Shown here in pieces: positions 33,694-42,964 of a stretch of DNA of 64,000 nucleotides. A program made the position numbers and the translations under genes. The DNA is from Candidatus Litorirhabdus singularis. GTDB taxonomy: Bacteria; Pseudomonadota; Gammaproteobacteria; Pseudomonadales; Halieaceae. Each line of letters begins with the position of its first letter. Positions within the stretch are counted from its first letter, which is position 1. Location: contig NZ_SHNN01000002.1 in the NCBI RefSeq assembly GCF_026262625.1, forward strand, positions 806,001 to 870,000, read 5' to 3'. The notes under the pieces were generated by a model. That model saw only the letters and a program-made list of their open reading frames with translations. It was not told the origin of the DNA and did not search any database.

Positions 33694-34905
33694 ATGGGCG
33701 GACCACTCTCGGGCTTTCGTATACTGGAACTCACCTCCACGGTCTCCGGGCCCATGGCTGGCATGGTACTGGCAGATCAGGGCGCAGACATTATCAAGAT
33801 CGAACCACCAATGATTGGTGACCTTGGCCGCGTTATGGGATCCTCCCGCAACGGTATGGCCGCAATGTACTCGACGTTGAACCGTAACAAACGCTCGCTC
33901 GTGCTGGACCTCAAGCAACCAGACGACATGGAAATTTTTCTCAAGCTGGTCCCGGAAACGGATGTGCTGATTGAAAATTATCGCCCGGGCATCGTAGAAA
34001 AGCTCGGCATCGACTACGACAGCCTTAAATCCATTAATCCGGGTCTGGTCTACGTCTCTATCACTGGCTACGGAGAATCGGGCCCCTATAGCGATAGACG
34101 CGTCTATGATCCGTTGATACAGGCCACCACTGGCACCAGTGTCGAACAGGGTGGGACTGAGCCTAGTAATGTTCGCACCGTTATCTTTGACAAGGTCACC
34201 GGTTACACCGCCGCCCAGGCCGCCACTGCCGCGCTGCTGCAGCGCAGCAAAACCGGGCGTGGCCAGTATCTGCCTATTTCTATGCTTAAGTCAGCCCTGT
34301 ACTACCAGTGGCCGGACTTCATGTGGTCGCGAACGCTGCAGGGGGATGACATCACTCACGCTGGGGAACTAGCAGACTACTTCAAGGTTTACCGTGCCCG
34401 TGATGGTCACGTTGCCATTATTCTCGTCGCTGACGACGCACTCAAAAGTCTGTGCGAGTTCACTGGCTCCGAGCTGCACCTGGATCCACGCTTCACGTCT
34501 TTCCCCGCACGTCTTATGCACGGCGATGCTCTGCATGCTGAGCTGGAGCAGGCACTGAGCGAATTTGATGTAGCTGATCTATGCGCCTTTCTTGATGAAA
34601 AAGGTGTGCCGGTCGCCCGGGCGAATAGTCCAGAGGAAATGTTCGATGATCCACAGATTATCGAACAACAGGCGATTCTTACCGTCGAACACCCCGTCGC
34701 TGGAACCATGCGCATTGCCGACACACCTTTTAAATTCGAGGGGCAAGCAGAGCTGCCAGCCATGCATGCCGCCACACTAGGACAGCATTCGACCGAGATA
34801 CTCCGGGAACTGGGCGTGGATCAATCCCACATTGATCGTATTGAGCAGCGTGAAGCTACCAACCGTGAATTGATGGCAGGATTCTCCTTATCCCAAGCTA
34901 GATAA
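33694..34905 (+). CDS. CaiB/BaiF (class III) CoA transferase
   Basis: 403 residues. Typical N-terminus GFRILELTSTVSGPMAGMVLADQGADIIKIEPP, LNRNKRSLVLDLKQP, VLIENYRPGIVEKLGIDY, and catalytic Asp139 in RVYDPLIQATTGTS. C-terminal motif LDEKGVPVARANSPEEMFDDPQI. Transfers CoA between an acyl-CoA and a free acid, so it can activate an acid without ATP; racemases of this family also exist (AMACR type), and this sequence does not separate the two. AGGAA precedes the ATG. Neighbours: barrel protein and a nucleotide-carrier-like MFS. Confidence 0.93.
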   Translation: MGGPLSGFRILELTSTVSGPMAGMVLADQGADIIKIEPPMIGDLGRVMGSSRNGMAAMYSTLNRNKRSLVLDLKQPDDMEIFLKLVPETDVLIENYRPGIVEKLGIDYDSLKSINPGLVYVSITGYGESGPYSDRRVYDPLIQATTGTSVEQGGTEPSNVRTVIFDKVTGYTAAQAATAALLQRSKTGRGQYLPISMLKSALYYQWPDFMWSRTLQGDDITHAGELADYFKVYRARDGHVAIILVADDALKSLCEFTGSELHLDPRFTSFPARLMHGDALHAELEQALSEFDVADLCAFLDEKGVPVARANSPEEMFDDPQIIEQQAILTVEHPVAGTMRIADTPFKFEGQAELPAMHAATLGQHSTEILRELGVDQSHIDRIEQREATNRELMAGFSLSQAR

Positions 34906-35080
34906 TCTGCGTATGGCTGCATCAATACGCACTTGCGAATATCACTTGATGGAGCACGCCGCCGCCAATTCGCCAGTAATCTCATTTTGGCCGCCAGTAC
35001 CGCGAAGACTTTTGTGAGCGAGGCTTGTGTTAGCAATACCCACACGTGATCATAGGCCACCCGTTCCAGGACAATTCTAA

Positions 35081-36400
35081 ATGACCCAACCAACAAGCTC
35101 GAGCACCAGTACTTCTGCGTTAACAAGCCTATTAGGTAAAGCGGTCAAGATTGAACCTCATGAAGTGCGCGCCACGCTAACTTCTTTCGCTTTCGTGTTC
35201 GTGCTGATGGCCGCCTATTACATTTTACGGCCGGTGCGTGACGCTATGGCCAGTGATTGGACTGACGCTGAAGTTAGCTGGCTGTGGACTTTCACTTTTT
35301 TCTTCAGCGCTATTGCGGTCTCCCTTTACGGTGGCGCCGTCTCGAGGATTAGATTTCAGCGTCTGGTACCTTCGGTGTACGGTTTCTTTACCGCGTCTTT
35401 CCTGCTGTTTTATGCTGCGACCCAAATGACCAGCGATCGCGAGTTGATAGACAAGGCGTTCTACGTCTGGATTAGCGTTTTTAGCCTGTTCCACGTCTCG
35501 GTCTTCTGGAGCTTCATGGCTGACCTGTTCAGCAAGGCACAAGCGCCACGTCTGTTCGGTTTCATTGGCGCAGGCGCCAGTACTGGCGCACTGGCCGGGC
35601 CGGCTATACCCACCTTCTTTGCGGGCAGCATTGGCACCGACAATCTCACTTTAATAGCGAGCGGGCTACTAGTGCTAACCATTCCGCTAATCGGTTTGCT
35701 ACAAAACCTGAAGCAAACAGATTTGCACAATGAATCCGTGCACGTAGGCACCGATGACCTGGAATTCATTGGCGGCAACCCTTTGTCGGGTTTCACTGAC
35801 TTCATCAAGAACCCTTACCTACTGGGTATTGGGCTGTTTATCCTGCTCTACACCTCGATTGGCTCTTTCGTGTATTTCGAGTTGAAAAACCTGCTGGCAG
35901 ATTACAGCCGGGAGGAACGCTCGCAGATCTGGGCGAGCATGGATCTGGTAGTTAATTCGCTAACGCTGCTAATAGCGTTTTTTGTCACCGGGCGAATGGC
36001 AACCAGGATGGGGCTGCCTTTCACGCTAGCATCGGTACCGGTATTGATTATGGGTGGGCTGGTTCTCGTGGCCACCATGCCGGTAGTGTCTGTGGTGGTA
36101 GCCTTACAAATCGTTCGCCGCGCAGGCAACTACGCAGTCACGCGCCCTGCCCGCGAAATGCTATTCACCGCGGTTGATCGTGAGACTCGCTTCAAAGCCA
36201 AACCGGTCATTGATATCGTTGTCTATCGCGGTGGTGACATGCTCAACGCCTGGGCCTTTACCGGACTGACCACTGGACTGGGGCTAGGCTTAGGTGCTGT
36301 AGCGTTGGTAGGCGCCGGAATCGCCGGTCTGTGGGCAGCTGTAGGTATTTATCTGGGACGCAGCTGGCGCGATGACATTCGCGATGAAAAAGCCGCATGA
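35081..36400 (+). CDS. MFS transporter of the ATP/ADP-carrier-like type
   Basis: 439 residues, 12 predicted membrane helices. The first helix reads FVFVLMAAYYILRPVRDAMAS; YY-LRPVRD is a signature of the bacterial/plastid ATP:ADP antiporter-like (TLC, AAA) family rather than ordinary MFS sugar carriers. Other conserved stretches are FHVSVFWSFMADLFSKAQAPRLFGFIGAGAS and RRAGNYAVTRPAREMLFTAVDRETRFKAK. True nucleotide exchange is known for intracellular parasites; in free-living bacteria the transported compound is unknown. Confidence 0.8.
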   Translation: MTQPTSSSTSTSALTSLLGKAVKIEPHEVRATLTSFAFVFVLMAAYYILRPVRDAMASDWTDAEVSWLWTFTFFFSAIAVSLYGGAVSRIRFQRLVPSVYGFFTASFLLFYAATQMTSDRELIDKAFYVWISVFSLFHVSVFWSFMADLFSKAQAPRLFGFIGAGASTGALAGPAIPTFFAGSIGTDNLTLIASGLLVLTIPLIGLLQNLKQTDLHNESVHVGTDDLEFIGGNPLSGFTDFIKNPYLLGIGLFILLYTSIGSFVYFELKNLLADYSREERSQIWASMDLVVNSLTLLIAFFVTGRMATRMGLPFTLASVPVLIMGGLVLVATMPVVSVVVALQIVRRAGNYAVTRPAREMLFTAVDRETRFKAKPVIDIVVYRGGDMLNAWAFTGLTTGLGLGLGAVALVGAGIAGLWAAVGIYLGRSWRDDIRDEKAA

Positions 36401-36424
36401 ACCATTTATAACCAGCCTGACCGG

Positions 36425-38146
36425 CTATTCCTGCCAGCCGGTGATGTGCTTGGCGGCTTGATAGCCAAAGGTCATAGCTGGACCCAACGTTGAACCGGGC
36501 CCAGGGTAATTGGGAAGTACTGGGGCACTGCAATTACCGATAGCATAAAGCCCTGGTATTGTATCTCCTGATTCATGAACCACCTCGGCATTAGCCGTGA
36601 CCACCATGCCGCCCTGGGTACCAAAATCGCCGGGGTCTACCTTCATGGCATAAAATGGCGCTTGCATAATAGGTGCTAGACAAGGGTTTGGCTCTACCCG
36701 CGGATCACCATAATAGCGGTCGTAGACCGTATCACCGCGTTGCAGGTCGAGGTCCTTACCAGTGGCCGCGTAGCCATTGAATTTCTCTATGGTCTTTTCC
36801 AGTCCAGCTGCATCCACATCAATTTTCTCAGCCAACTCGCTGATAGTTTCGGCCTTGGCAAAAAATCCTTCTTTTTCAAAACGTTTAGGCAAAGCCCAGT
36901 CAGGACGAAACTTGCTGTTATAGAGTGGCCCGACCATGTAGCTGGCGCGAAAACTAGCGTCAAATATTTGCCAGGACGGCACACAGGGGTATTCGTCGCT
37001 GTGCTTTTCAAAGGTCTCGATCTGGTAGGCCATGTAGTTCTGCGACTCATTACTAAACCGCTCGCCGGCCGTATTAACCACGATGGTACCGGGGTAGGAT
37101 TTCTCCATAATACTCAGGCGCGGCGATGGCTCGCCAGGCACCGATATCGTCGTGCACCACCAGGCACTATCGAGCATGTGCATTTTCGCGCCCAAGCGAA
37201 GACCTTCGTTGATAGCGTCCCCGACGTTCTCCGGGGCCCCGCCGCTCCAGCGATGATCGGTGGGTTGGGGCAAATATTTCTCACGCATTTCCTGATTGTG
37301 TTCAAAGCCACCTGCCGCCAGGATGACCGCTTTGCGCGCCTGCACTCGCACCGTCTTGCCATCTCGCTCCACCACAGCACCCACCACCCGACCGTCTTCT
37401 GTAATCAAGGACTGCATCGGTGAGTTGAGCCACAGTGGCATATCGCGGTCGAGCATCGACAAACGCAACCGCGCTACGCCGGCGCAGCCCGTAGCCAAAC
37501 GCCGAGCATACTTGTCACCAAACAGGCGCCAGGGTATGTCCAGTATATAACCAGCTATCAGTTTAAAGGCCAGCGAAAACCAACCTGGCATTTGCGCCAT
37601 CAGCAATGCCGCTTCAACCTGGGTAAAGCCAATAAGGCCAAACAGATGCATCATGTGGTGGGTACGACGCAGCCGCTTGTGCTCTCCACGCAGTTCGCTG
37701 GCGTTGATTGTCTCTGGTTCCATCGAGCGATGGCCTGGCATAGAACCTTGCTGATCTGAATAGTAGTCAGGGTAATGTTCCAGGGTGACATAGCGCACCT
37801 GGGTACGTTCGTGCAGAAAATCGACCATTTTGGGCGCTTGCTCGATATAGGTATCGATCATGTGCTCGGGCACCCGGTCGGCCGGAATACAGTTCATCAG
37901 ATAAGTCTTGGCGTTCTCCGGTGAGTCATCTGCACCAGCCGCCATCGCATAACGATTGCAAGGCACCCACACACCACCGCCAGAAATCGAACTGGTGCCA
38001 CCATAAAGATCGGACTTCTCGATCAACAGCACATCCTCGCTGCCCATCTCGTAACAGCATAACGCCGCCGTCATACCGCCGTTGCCCGATCCTACGACCA
38101 GTACATCAACACTTTCATCCCAGTTTTCTTGAACAGCCATATGCAA
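36425..38146 (-). CDS. FAD-dependent 3-ketosteroid dehydrogenase-like protein (KstD-like)
   Basis: 573 residues, FAD_binding_2 fold. Dinucleotide motif VDVLVVGSGNGGMTAALCCYEMG, then EKSDLYGGTSSISGGGVWVP. Active-site signature near the end, NYPGPGSTLGPAMTFGYQAAKHI, has the Tyr-x3-Gly spacing that in KstD holds the catalytic Tyr and the oxyanion Gly; IFDASFRASYMVGP matches the region of the second catalytic Tyr. Strong for the family, but 3-keto-delta1 versus delta4 specificity cannot be set. Convergent with the nucleotide-carrier-like gene. ATG at 38140 is an alternative start two codons in. Confidence 0.88.
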   Translation of the reverse strand: MHMAVQENWDESVDVLVVGSGNGGMTAALCCYEMGSEDVLLIEKSDLYGGTSSISGGGVWVPCNRYAMAAGADDSPENAKTYLMNCIPADRVPEHMIDTYIEQAPKMVDFLHERTQVRYVTLEHYPDYYSDQQGSMPGHRSMEPETINASELRGEHKRLRRTHHMMHLFGLIGFTQVEAALLMAQMPGWFSLAFKLIAGYILDIPWRLFGDKYARRLATGCAGVARLRLSMLDRDMPLWLNSPMQSLITEDGRVVGAVVERDGKTVRVQARKAVILAAGGFEHNQEMREKYLPQPTDHRWSGGAPENVGDAINEGLRLGAKMHMLDSAWWCTTISVPGEPSPRLSIMEKSYPGTIVVNTAGERFSNESQNYMAYQIETFEKHSDEYPCVPSWQIFDASFRASYMVGPLYNSKFRPDWALPKRFEKEGFFAKAETISELAEKIDVDAAGLEKTIEKFNGYAATGKDLDLQRGDTVYDRYYGDPRVEPNPCLAPIMQAPFYAMKVDPGDFGTQGGMVVTANAEVVHESGDTIPGLYAIGNCSAPVLPNYPGPGSTLGPAMTFGYQAAKHITGWQE

Positions 38147-38354
38147 CCCACGGTGGTGCTAAAAGTCGTCGCTATAGTACTCGAAACTTGCATCAGACGC
38201 TGGCCCTGCCAATGTGGCGCTAGCAGTTTGTTTAACAGGTTCAATAACTTGTGCCCCGCCAGCCCAAAGATCCATAGTCGTCTATCGATTTACTTCAGTT
38301 TGGGCTTTGACAAAAACATAGGGTATGCTCTGCCTCAACTATAAGGAGATAACA

Positions 38355-38822
38355 ATGAAAAAACTGTTAATAGCGCTCACTCTGGTTGCCGGCACGGCCG
38401 CTACCCCTATCGCTCTATCGCACCTGGATAGCACCGCGTTTCACCAATCATACCGGCAGTCTGTGTTCGCACTGATGGGTGCTAATTTTGGCCCGATGAC
38501 CTCTATGATCAAGGGCGAGATACCCTGGAACGACGCCATGTTTCAGGGCTGGGCCAATGACCTGGCCAGCGTAACCAAACTGGATATTGGGCGCGGCTTT
38601 CCGGCAGGTAGCGAAGGCGGTCAGACTCGAGCGAAGCCAGGCATTTGGAAGAACTGGGACGATTTTGAATCTAAAACAGAAGACCTGCGTACCGAAGCCG
38701 AAGCTCTGGCAGTAGTCGCTGCCAGCGGTGACAAAAAGGCAATTCTTCAGCAATTTCAGAAAACCGGCGGCAGCTGCAAAAGCTGTCATGACGACTATAA
38801 GTCAAAGGACTACTTGAACTAG
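38355..38822 (+). CDS. Cytochrome c' (class II), periplasmic
   Basis: 155 residues. Signal peptide MKKLLIALTLVAGTAATPIALS; four-helix domain starting FHQSYRQSVFALMGANFGPMTSMIKGEIPWN, with NWDDFESKTEDLRTEAEALAVVA before the heme site, and CxxCH in GGSCKSCHDDYKSK near the C-terminus. Members bind NO or CO or carry electrons to membrane cytochrome b. ATAAGGAGATAAC before the ATG at 38355 sets the start. The 208-base divergent gap upstream contains TTGACA (38307-38312) but the only -10-like TATGCT is 11 bases on, too close to pair with it. Confidence 0.93.
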   Translation: MKKLLIALTLVAGTAATPIALSHLDSTAFHQSYRQSVFALMGANFGPMTSMIKGEIPWNDAMFQGWANDLASVTKLDIGRGFPAGSEGGQTRAKPGIWKNWDDFESKTEDLRTEAEALAVVAASGDKKAILQQFQKTGGSCKSCHDDYKSKDYLN

Positions 38823-38833
38823 TAGAGACCTAG

Positions 38834-38858
38834 TGCCCTGGCGCCAGTCGCCGGGGCA
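38834..38858 (+). terminator. 10-bp stem-loop after cytochrome c'
   Basis: TGCCCTGGCG, loop CCAGT, CGCCGGGGCA (one T-G wobble), 11 bases after the cytochrome c' stop. No T-run follows. Confidence 0.4.
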
Positions 38859-39089
38859 GCTAACAGAGCTGTCGCTGTCACTAATATCAACACCCTTGGG
38901 TAAATTACTCTCAAGGCCCGCGATAGTAGGCTCGAACGCAGACTGCAGTGCGCCAGTAGAAACATAGACAGGATTGGTAGAATCAACACACTGCTATCAA
39001 TCATGCTTGTTACACCTCAAAAACTCCCAGCTAGGCGCAGCGCTCGCTGCCTGTCAATTTAGCTCGCGCTAAATGCTCAATTTGTAGAC

Positions 39090-39119
39090 AAAAAAAAGCC
39101 CGCCAAACGGCAGGCTTTT
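39090..39119 (-). terminator. Rho-independent terminator of the VPLPA-CTERM gene
   Basis: On the minus strand: GCCTGCC, loop GTTT, GGCGGGC (one T-G pair), then eight T. It begins about 18 bases after the stop of the first VPLPA-CTERM gene. The plus strand also ends in TTTT, so it may work weakly in both directions. Confidence 0.88.
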
Positions 39120-39136
39120 GAGCGACGCAGGTTAGC

Positions 39137-39751
39137 TTACTTTCTGCGTCTGGATACACCAGCCAAGCCAAGCAGTGCCGAACCAAACAACCAAGCCGCT
39201 GCAGGCAATGGTACTGCCGAAACGTTAGCCTCAAGTCGTGCCCAGTCATCATCATCACTGATTGGAACAGTGAAGTTCAAACCAGAAACCAGCTGCAGGG
39301 TGGCCATGTCCGCGAGGTCGAACGCGCCGACTTTAGACAAGGTTATTGACCCGCTCACAGTAGTACCTGCAGTGATGGGCGCAGTGTTGTCAGCAAAACG
39401 GAAGAACACATTGTCATTCCAACCTCTGATATCACTATTCTGGGCTGCAGTATCGGGCGCCAGGCCTCCGATCAAGATCGTGTTCGCAGTAATGGTTGGC
39501 AGCGAGCTAAACCATTCCGTGTGCACGCCATAGTTGTTAGACCAATCGTTCTTGACCGCCAGATACCCTGGGAAAATACCAATGGTATCTTCGTCAAAGG
39601 TGCCGCTGATTGATAATGAAACCTCATCAGTCGTATAGGTATCTATTGAAAGAACCAGGGCAGCATTGGCCGAAGCCCCTGCTACTGCCAGCATAATGCC
39701 GGCCAGAGCGCTGGTCAGCGCCGACTTACTCTTTATATTTAATCGTTTCAC
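39137..39751 (-). CDS. VPLPA-CTERM sorting domain protein
   Basis: 204 residues. Signal peptide (ALAGIMLAVAGASANA), a beta-rich, Ser/Thr/Asp-rich middle, and a C-terminal sorting signal: VPLPAAAWLFGSALLGLAG followed by the basic tail VSRRRK. This tripartite end (motif, helix, Arg/Lys) is the VPLPA-CTERM form of PEP-CTERM signals, processed by an exosortase (XrtD is the dedicated type I know). The mature protein should be exported to the envelope or matrix. AGAGG precedes the ATG. The exosortase is not in the window. Function of the middle is unknown. Confidence 0.9.
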   Translation of the reverse strand: MKRLNIKSKSALTSALAGIMLAVAGASANAALVLSIDTYTTDEVSLSISGTFDEDTIGIFPGYLAVKNDWSNNYGVHTEWFSSLPTITANTILIGGLAPDTAAQNSDIRGWNDNVFFRFADNTAPITAGTTVSGSITLSKVGAFDLADMATLQLVSGLNFTVPISDDDDWARLEANVSAVPLPAAAWLFGSALLGLAGVSRRRK

Positions 39752-40319
39752 ATTAATAACCTCTGTTCATAATAGTCGCAGTGAAAACTAATGCATAAGT
39801 CGTGCCAACACAGTAAATACGTGGCCTACAGAGAATTTGGATCTGGATATGAAACCAAAGTGTAAAAAAAACTGACAACTTAGCTGTACAAATATTGATC
39901 AATCTCTATCTTTCGAAGCTAACGCGGTCACGCAGCATGGCAAAGCACTTGCCGCCCTTACCGCCTCTCGTGAGCGGACATTTCTCCAAACAACCAGGGG
40001 AAATTGGCCCGACCAGCAGAGGTGGGCTATCCGCTCTCGAAACCTGAAAATTGCTGTACACATGTTTCTAGCATCGTAGCGCCTTTGAAACCCGGGGATG
40101 GAAGGCGAGAGCGATCATGACTACTGCTGGCTTGAACGAGCACCATCAATGCCTGTATGTGGCAGAGAAACCCGTCTGAACTAACGCCCCTGCGAAACTC
40201 ACAGGCGAGACTTACTTGTTTTCGAGCTAGCCAAAATGGCGGCCGGCTGTAGCTTTAGACTGACCAAAATCGTCGGAAGCAGGACCGCTCAGCTGACGGC
40301 TCTTCGTCACCAAAAATCT
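39752..40319. other. 568-base stretch without a gene
   Basis: Lies between the two VPLPA-CTERM genes. No credible reading frame, tRNA or hairpin is visible. The part near 39752 must hold the promoter of the first VPLPA-CTERM gene; an AT-rich block at 39820-39910 is the best place for it. Confidence 0.5.
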
Positions 40320-40952
40320 CTACGCCTTTGGTCGCTTCAGCACGCCCAAACCGACAAGTGCTGAGCCGAACAGCCAGACGGCTGCGGGCAATGGGACTTG
40401 GCCAACCTCCGCATATGCCACTTGCGGTTGGTCGGGAAGCATAACGATCTTCCCTTGTGGATCACGCAGCTCCCATCTGTTGTCGTATATCTTGGTACGG
40501 CTGTTGCCCAGAGAATCTTTGTTGTTTATTTCGTAAAAATCCAAAGTGCCGATAGTCAAACCGGTGCCCGGCATCGCCGAATAGGTGCCACCGAAAGAAT
40601 GCTCACCTGGCAATTCGGCGACACTCGACAATGTTGGGAAACCCGCAGATACGCTCCAACTTACGACATCTTCGTCACCCCATTGCTGCTCGATCTCGGT
40701 GGGCTCTGCAACGTTTAGCTCAATCAAGATTATCCCGCTAGTTTGCGCCTCACTGGATGAGAAACAGTAGCTGTCTCTGCAGTCCGACATCTCCAGAGGT
40801 ATACGGAACTCGAATGAAAGATTGGCTGCGTAAGTAGTCCCAGACGACACAATTAAAAACGCGGCCCCGAAAAAGGCGAGTGTGCGCCTAAGCCCTGAAG
40901 CAAAAGACCCGCGTAGAAATTCCTCTGCATAGCGCAGTGAAAATGCTTTCAT
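40320..40952 (-). CDS. Second VPLPA-CTERM sorting domain protein
   Basis: 210 residues from the ATG at 40952 (GGAGAATTTC before it). Signal-type helix LRRTLAFFGAAFLIVSSGTTYAA, then a beta-rich domain with a Cys pair in MSDCRDSYCFSSSE, and the sorting end VPLPAAVWLFGSALVGLGV plus the basic tail LKRPKA. The middle does not resemble the other VPLPA protein 570 bases away. The open frame starts at 41000 but without a ribosome-binding site. Not cotranscribed with the first VPLPA gene because of the gap. Confidence 0.88.
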   Translation of the reverse strand: MKAFSLRYAEEFLRGSFASGLRRTLAFFGAAFLIVSSGTTYAANLSFEFRIPLEMSDCRDSYCFSSSEAQTSGIILIELNVAEPTEIEQQWGDEDVVSWSVSAGFPTLSSVAELPGEHSFGGTYSAMPGTGLTIGTLDFYEINNKDSLGNSRTKIYDNRWELRDPQGKIVMLPDQPQVAYAEVGQVPLPAAVWLFGSALVGLGVLKRPKA

Positions 40953-41558
40953 GAAATTCTCCAAGAATATAAGCGTGCTTTGATTAGTTTTACAGATCAA
41001 ATCGTCTTGTGAAACGGACTGTAAGAAGGCTTAAAGCCCACGGACAATCAAAGCAACCAAGTATCGTTATAAGGGATTCTGCAATATGTGTGCCAGATAG
41101 CCAAAAACCCTTTGATAGCGCTGCTTCCGGCTATAACGGCAACTGGGCACACCAAGCGATTGTAAAGAATTCTGACAGCATAATGTCCCTGTTTCTCACG
41201 GGGTCTCTGTGTCGTTTTGGGCGGAGCCTTGAGTTCGGTAGCCGAAGTCTATGCCTGTTGCATTAAGCTGCAATATGCATTTTTGGAAGTCATTGAGTAT
41301 CGCGATGCCGTAGAGTCAGAGCAGGTGTGATACTTGTTCTCACACGAAAAATAGGTTGCTACGGCGCCGACGCTTAAGCGCTTTACCAAAGGCAAATCTT
41401 CAAGCGAACGGTATAGTGGACTCGCGCATTTTTGACGAAATGCGCTGACTTTATTATCGGATCAGTCAAATTCCCTTATGTATTCTTTGCCATGACATGT
41501 ACCCGCGTGGCCACTTCTCGCCAAAAGGCCACCCACTGCTCTGCAATTAAAATGAAGA
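40953..41558. other. 606-base stretch without a confident gene
   Basis: An 85-codon plus-strand frame (41009-41266) exists but its composition is not protein-like and it lacks a ribosome-binding site. The upstream half probably carries the promoter of the second VPLPA-CTERM gene. Nothing else is recognisable. Confidence 0.5.
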
Positions 41559-41966
41559 CTAGTCGGGAAATCGCTCAAAGGTAACCATACCTTCAGGCAG
41601 GTAATGAAATTTCTGCTTCTCGATGCAATAAAACGCCATCTCAGGTTCGCCAAATTCAGCCGGGTCATCCATGGTGCCGACCTTGATGATAACCATGTCA
41701 GCCATGCTAGGAGGAGCGCTGGTCAGCGACGTACCACAGTTTTCGCAGAACGCCCTTACCACACCATTTTCCAGGTCGCTGCGCTGGAAGGTCTTGGGTT
41801 CACCGCTGGTGTAGTGAAAGCCACTTTTAGGCATGGCAACAATCACATTAGCCGACCCGCCAGAGATATATTGGCATTCACGACAATGACATTGCCCACG
41901 CATAAGAGGTTCGCCCTCTGCTTCGTATCGAATCTGTCCGCAATAACATCCACCGGTAAATTTCAT
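41559..41966 (-). CDS. GFA-family zinc protein (formaldehyde-activating-like)
   Basis: 135 residues from the ATG at 41966 (GGAGAAGAGC before it). Zinc ligands are visible as CYCGQIRYEAEG, GQCHCRECQ and AFCENCGTSLTS, the CxC-CxxC-CxxC arrangement of PF04828. Family proteins are named after glutathione-dependent formaldehyde-activating enzyme, but most, including this branch, have no proven reaction. Single gene; neighbours give no lead. Confidence 0.9.
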   Translation of the reverse strand: MKFTGGCYCGQIRYEAEGEPLMRGQCHCRECQYISGGSANVIVAMPKSGFHYTSGEPKTFQRSDLENGVVRAFCENCGTSLTSAPPSMADMVIIKVGTMDDPAEFGEPEMAFYCIEKQKFHYLPEGMVTFERFPD

Positions 41967-42143
41967 GCTCTTCTCCACAGAATTTTTCCACATCATAGCA
42001 GCTCATTCGACAAACACGCTTCTATCAGCGGTTCTATTTCCCATCCTGTCAGGCTTTATGTTTTCTCGGATGCTACTCTACCCCATCTGGAGACGAGTCC
42101 GCGGTCAAGAGGCCATTATAAAATCGCATGTAGTGCCACTAAA

Positions 42144-42788
42144 CTACCAAAATACTTGCGGCTTTGGCGCGTATTGAATGGCCACATAGAGTCCAAATCC
42201 TATAACGATGGCCATCAACAGCGCCAGCCAAATCGGGCGCGGTGAACGAACGCCGTGACTGCCGCCATGCACCATCGGACCAATAAGATCCTCGCGCTTT
42301 ACCCATTGATGAAATAACACTGCGACGATGTGTAAGCCAATAAAACCGCTCAAAACCCAAAATATCCACTCATGCATGGCGCCGAAACGATCCGTCCAGG
42401 AGCTGTCCAAGGCGTGATGAAAAGGTCCGTCAAACATCAAGTCATCGCTATTAAAAAGACCGGTAGTAGCCTGTAGCAGCAGCAATAGTAGCAACACTAA
42501 TACCGACCAACCCCCCGCGGGGTTGTGCCCTACCTGTGATGCATTGTGTTTGCGACCACGCAAGTAATGGAATACAACGCGAGGAGAGGCTACGAAATCA
42601 CTGAAGCGACTGTGAATGCTGCCAACAAAACCCCACAGTATGCGTGTGACGACCAGCACCAACACCAGATAGCCACTGTATTGGTGCACTTGCAGGTAAT
42701 CTTCCTCGTAACTGATCCAGCACAACAATACCGCCAGAACCAAAAGCCAATGCGTTAACCGTGTCCAACTATCCCAGGTTACTGCCAC
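42144..42788 (-). CDS. Cytochrome b561-type membrane cytochrome
   Basis: 214 residues, four to five membrane helices. N-terminus WDSWTRLTHWLLVLAVLLCWISYEE with the first heme His, then VHQYSGYLVLVLVVTRILWGF (second His), and IFWVLSGFIGLHIVAVLFHQWVKREDLIGPM with two more, giving the four His of a di-heme b-type cytochrome (Ni/Fe-hydrogenase cytochrome b / YceI-partner type). Such proteins usually accept or donate electrons to small periplasmic c-type cytochromes, and the cytochrome c' at 38.4 kb is a plausible partner. Divergent from ppk1. Confidence 0.9.
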   Translation of the reverse strand: MAVTWDSWTRLTHWLLVLAVLLCWISYEEDYLQVHQYSGYLVLVLVVTRILWGFVGSIHSRFSDFVASPRVVFHYLRGRKHNASQVGHNPAGGWSVLVLLLLLLLQATTGLFNSDDLMFDGPFHHALDSSWTDRFGAMHEWIFWVLSGFIGLHIVAVLFHQWVKREDLIGPMVHGGSHGVRSPRPIWLALLMAIVIGFGLYVAIQYAPKPQVFW

Positions 42789-42964
42789 AGCAGCGGTTCT
42801 CGCGGCGGCGACTGGCGGCCAAAATTTGGCTCAGGCGGGGTATTTCGAAACGGCCGTATACGGCTCATATAGCGCCTCCAACGGCAATAACTGTGACGCC
42901 CGTCAGATTACCACAGGCAGTCCTGCGCTTGTAATTACAGCATCACCCAGCTTTGCTACACTCA

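Noticed and set aside
36740-37423. 227-codon plus-strand frame opposite the KstD-like gene
   Set aside because: Antisense of conserved FAD-domain sequence.
38307-38329. TTGACA with TATGCT as promoter of cytochrome c'
   Set aside because: Spacer is only 11 bases.
38819-39004. 61-codon minus-strand frame with hydrophobic segments
   Set aside because: Shares its 3' part with the 10-bp hairpin after cytochrome c'; hydrophobicity alone is weak, though a GAGGTG lies upstream. Left open, not listed as a gene.
41009-41266. 85-codon plus-strand frame in the gap after the second VPLPA gene
   Set aside because: No ribosome-binding site or domain.
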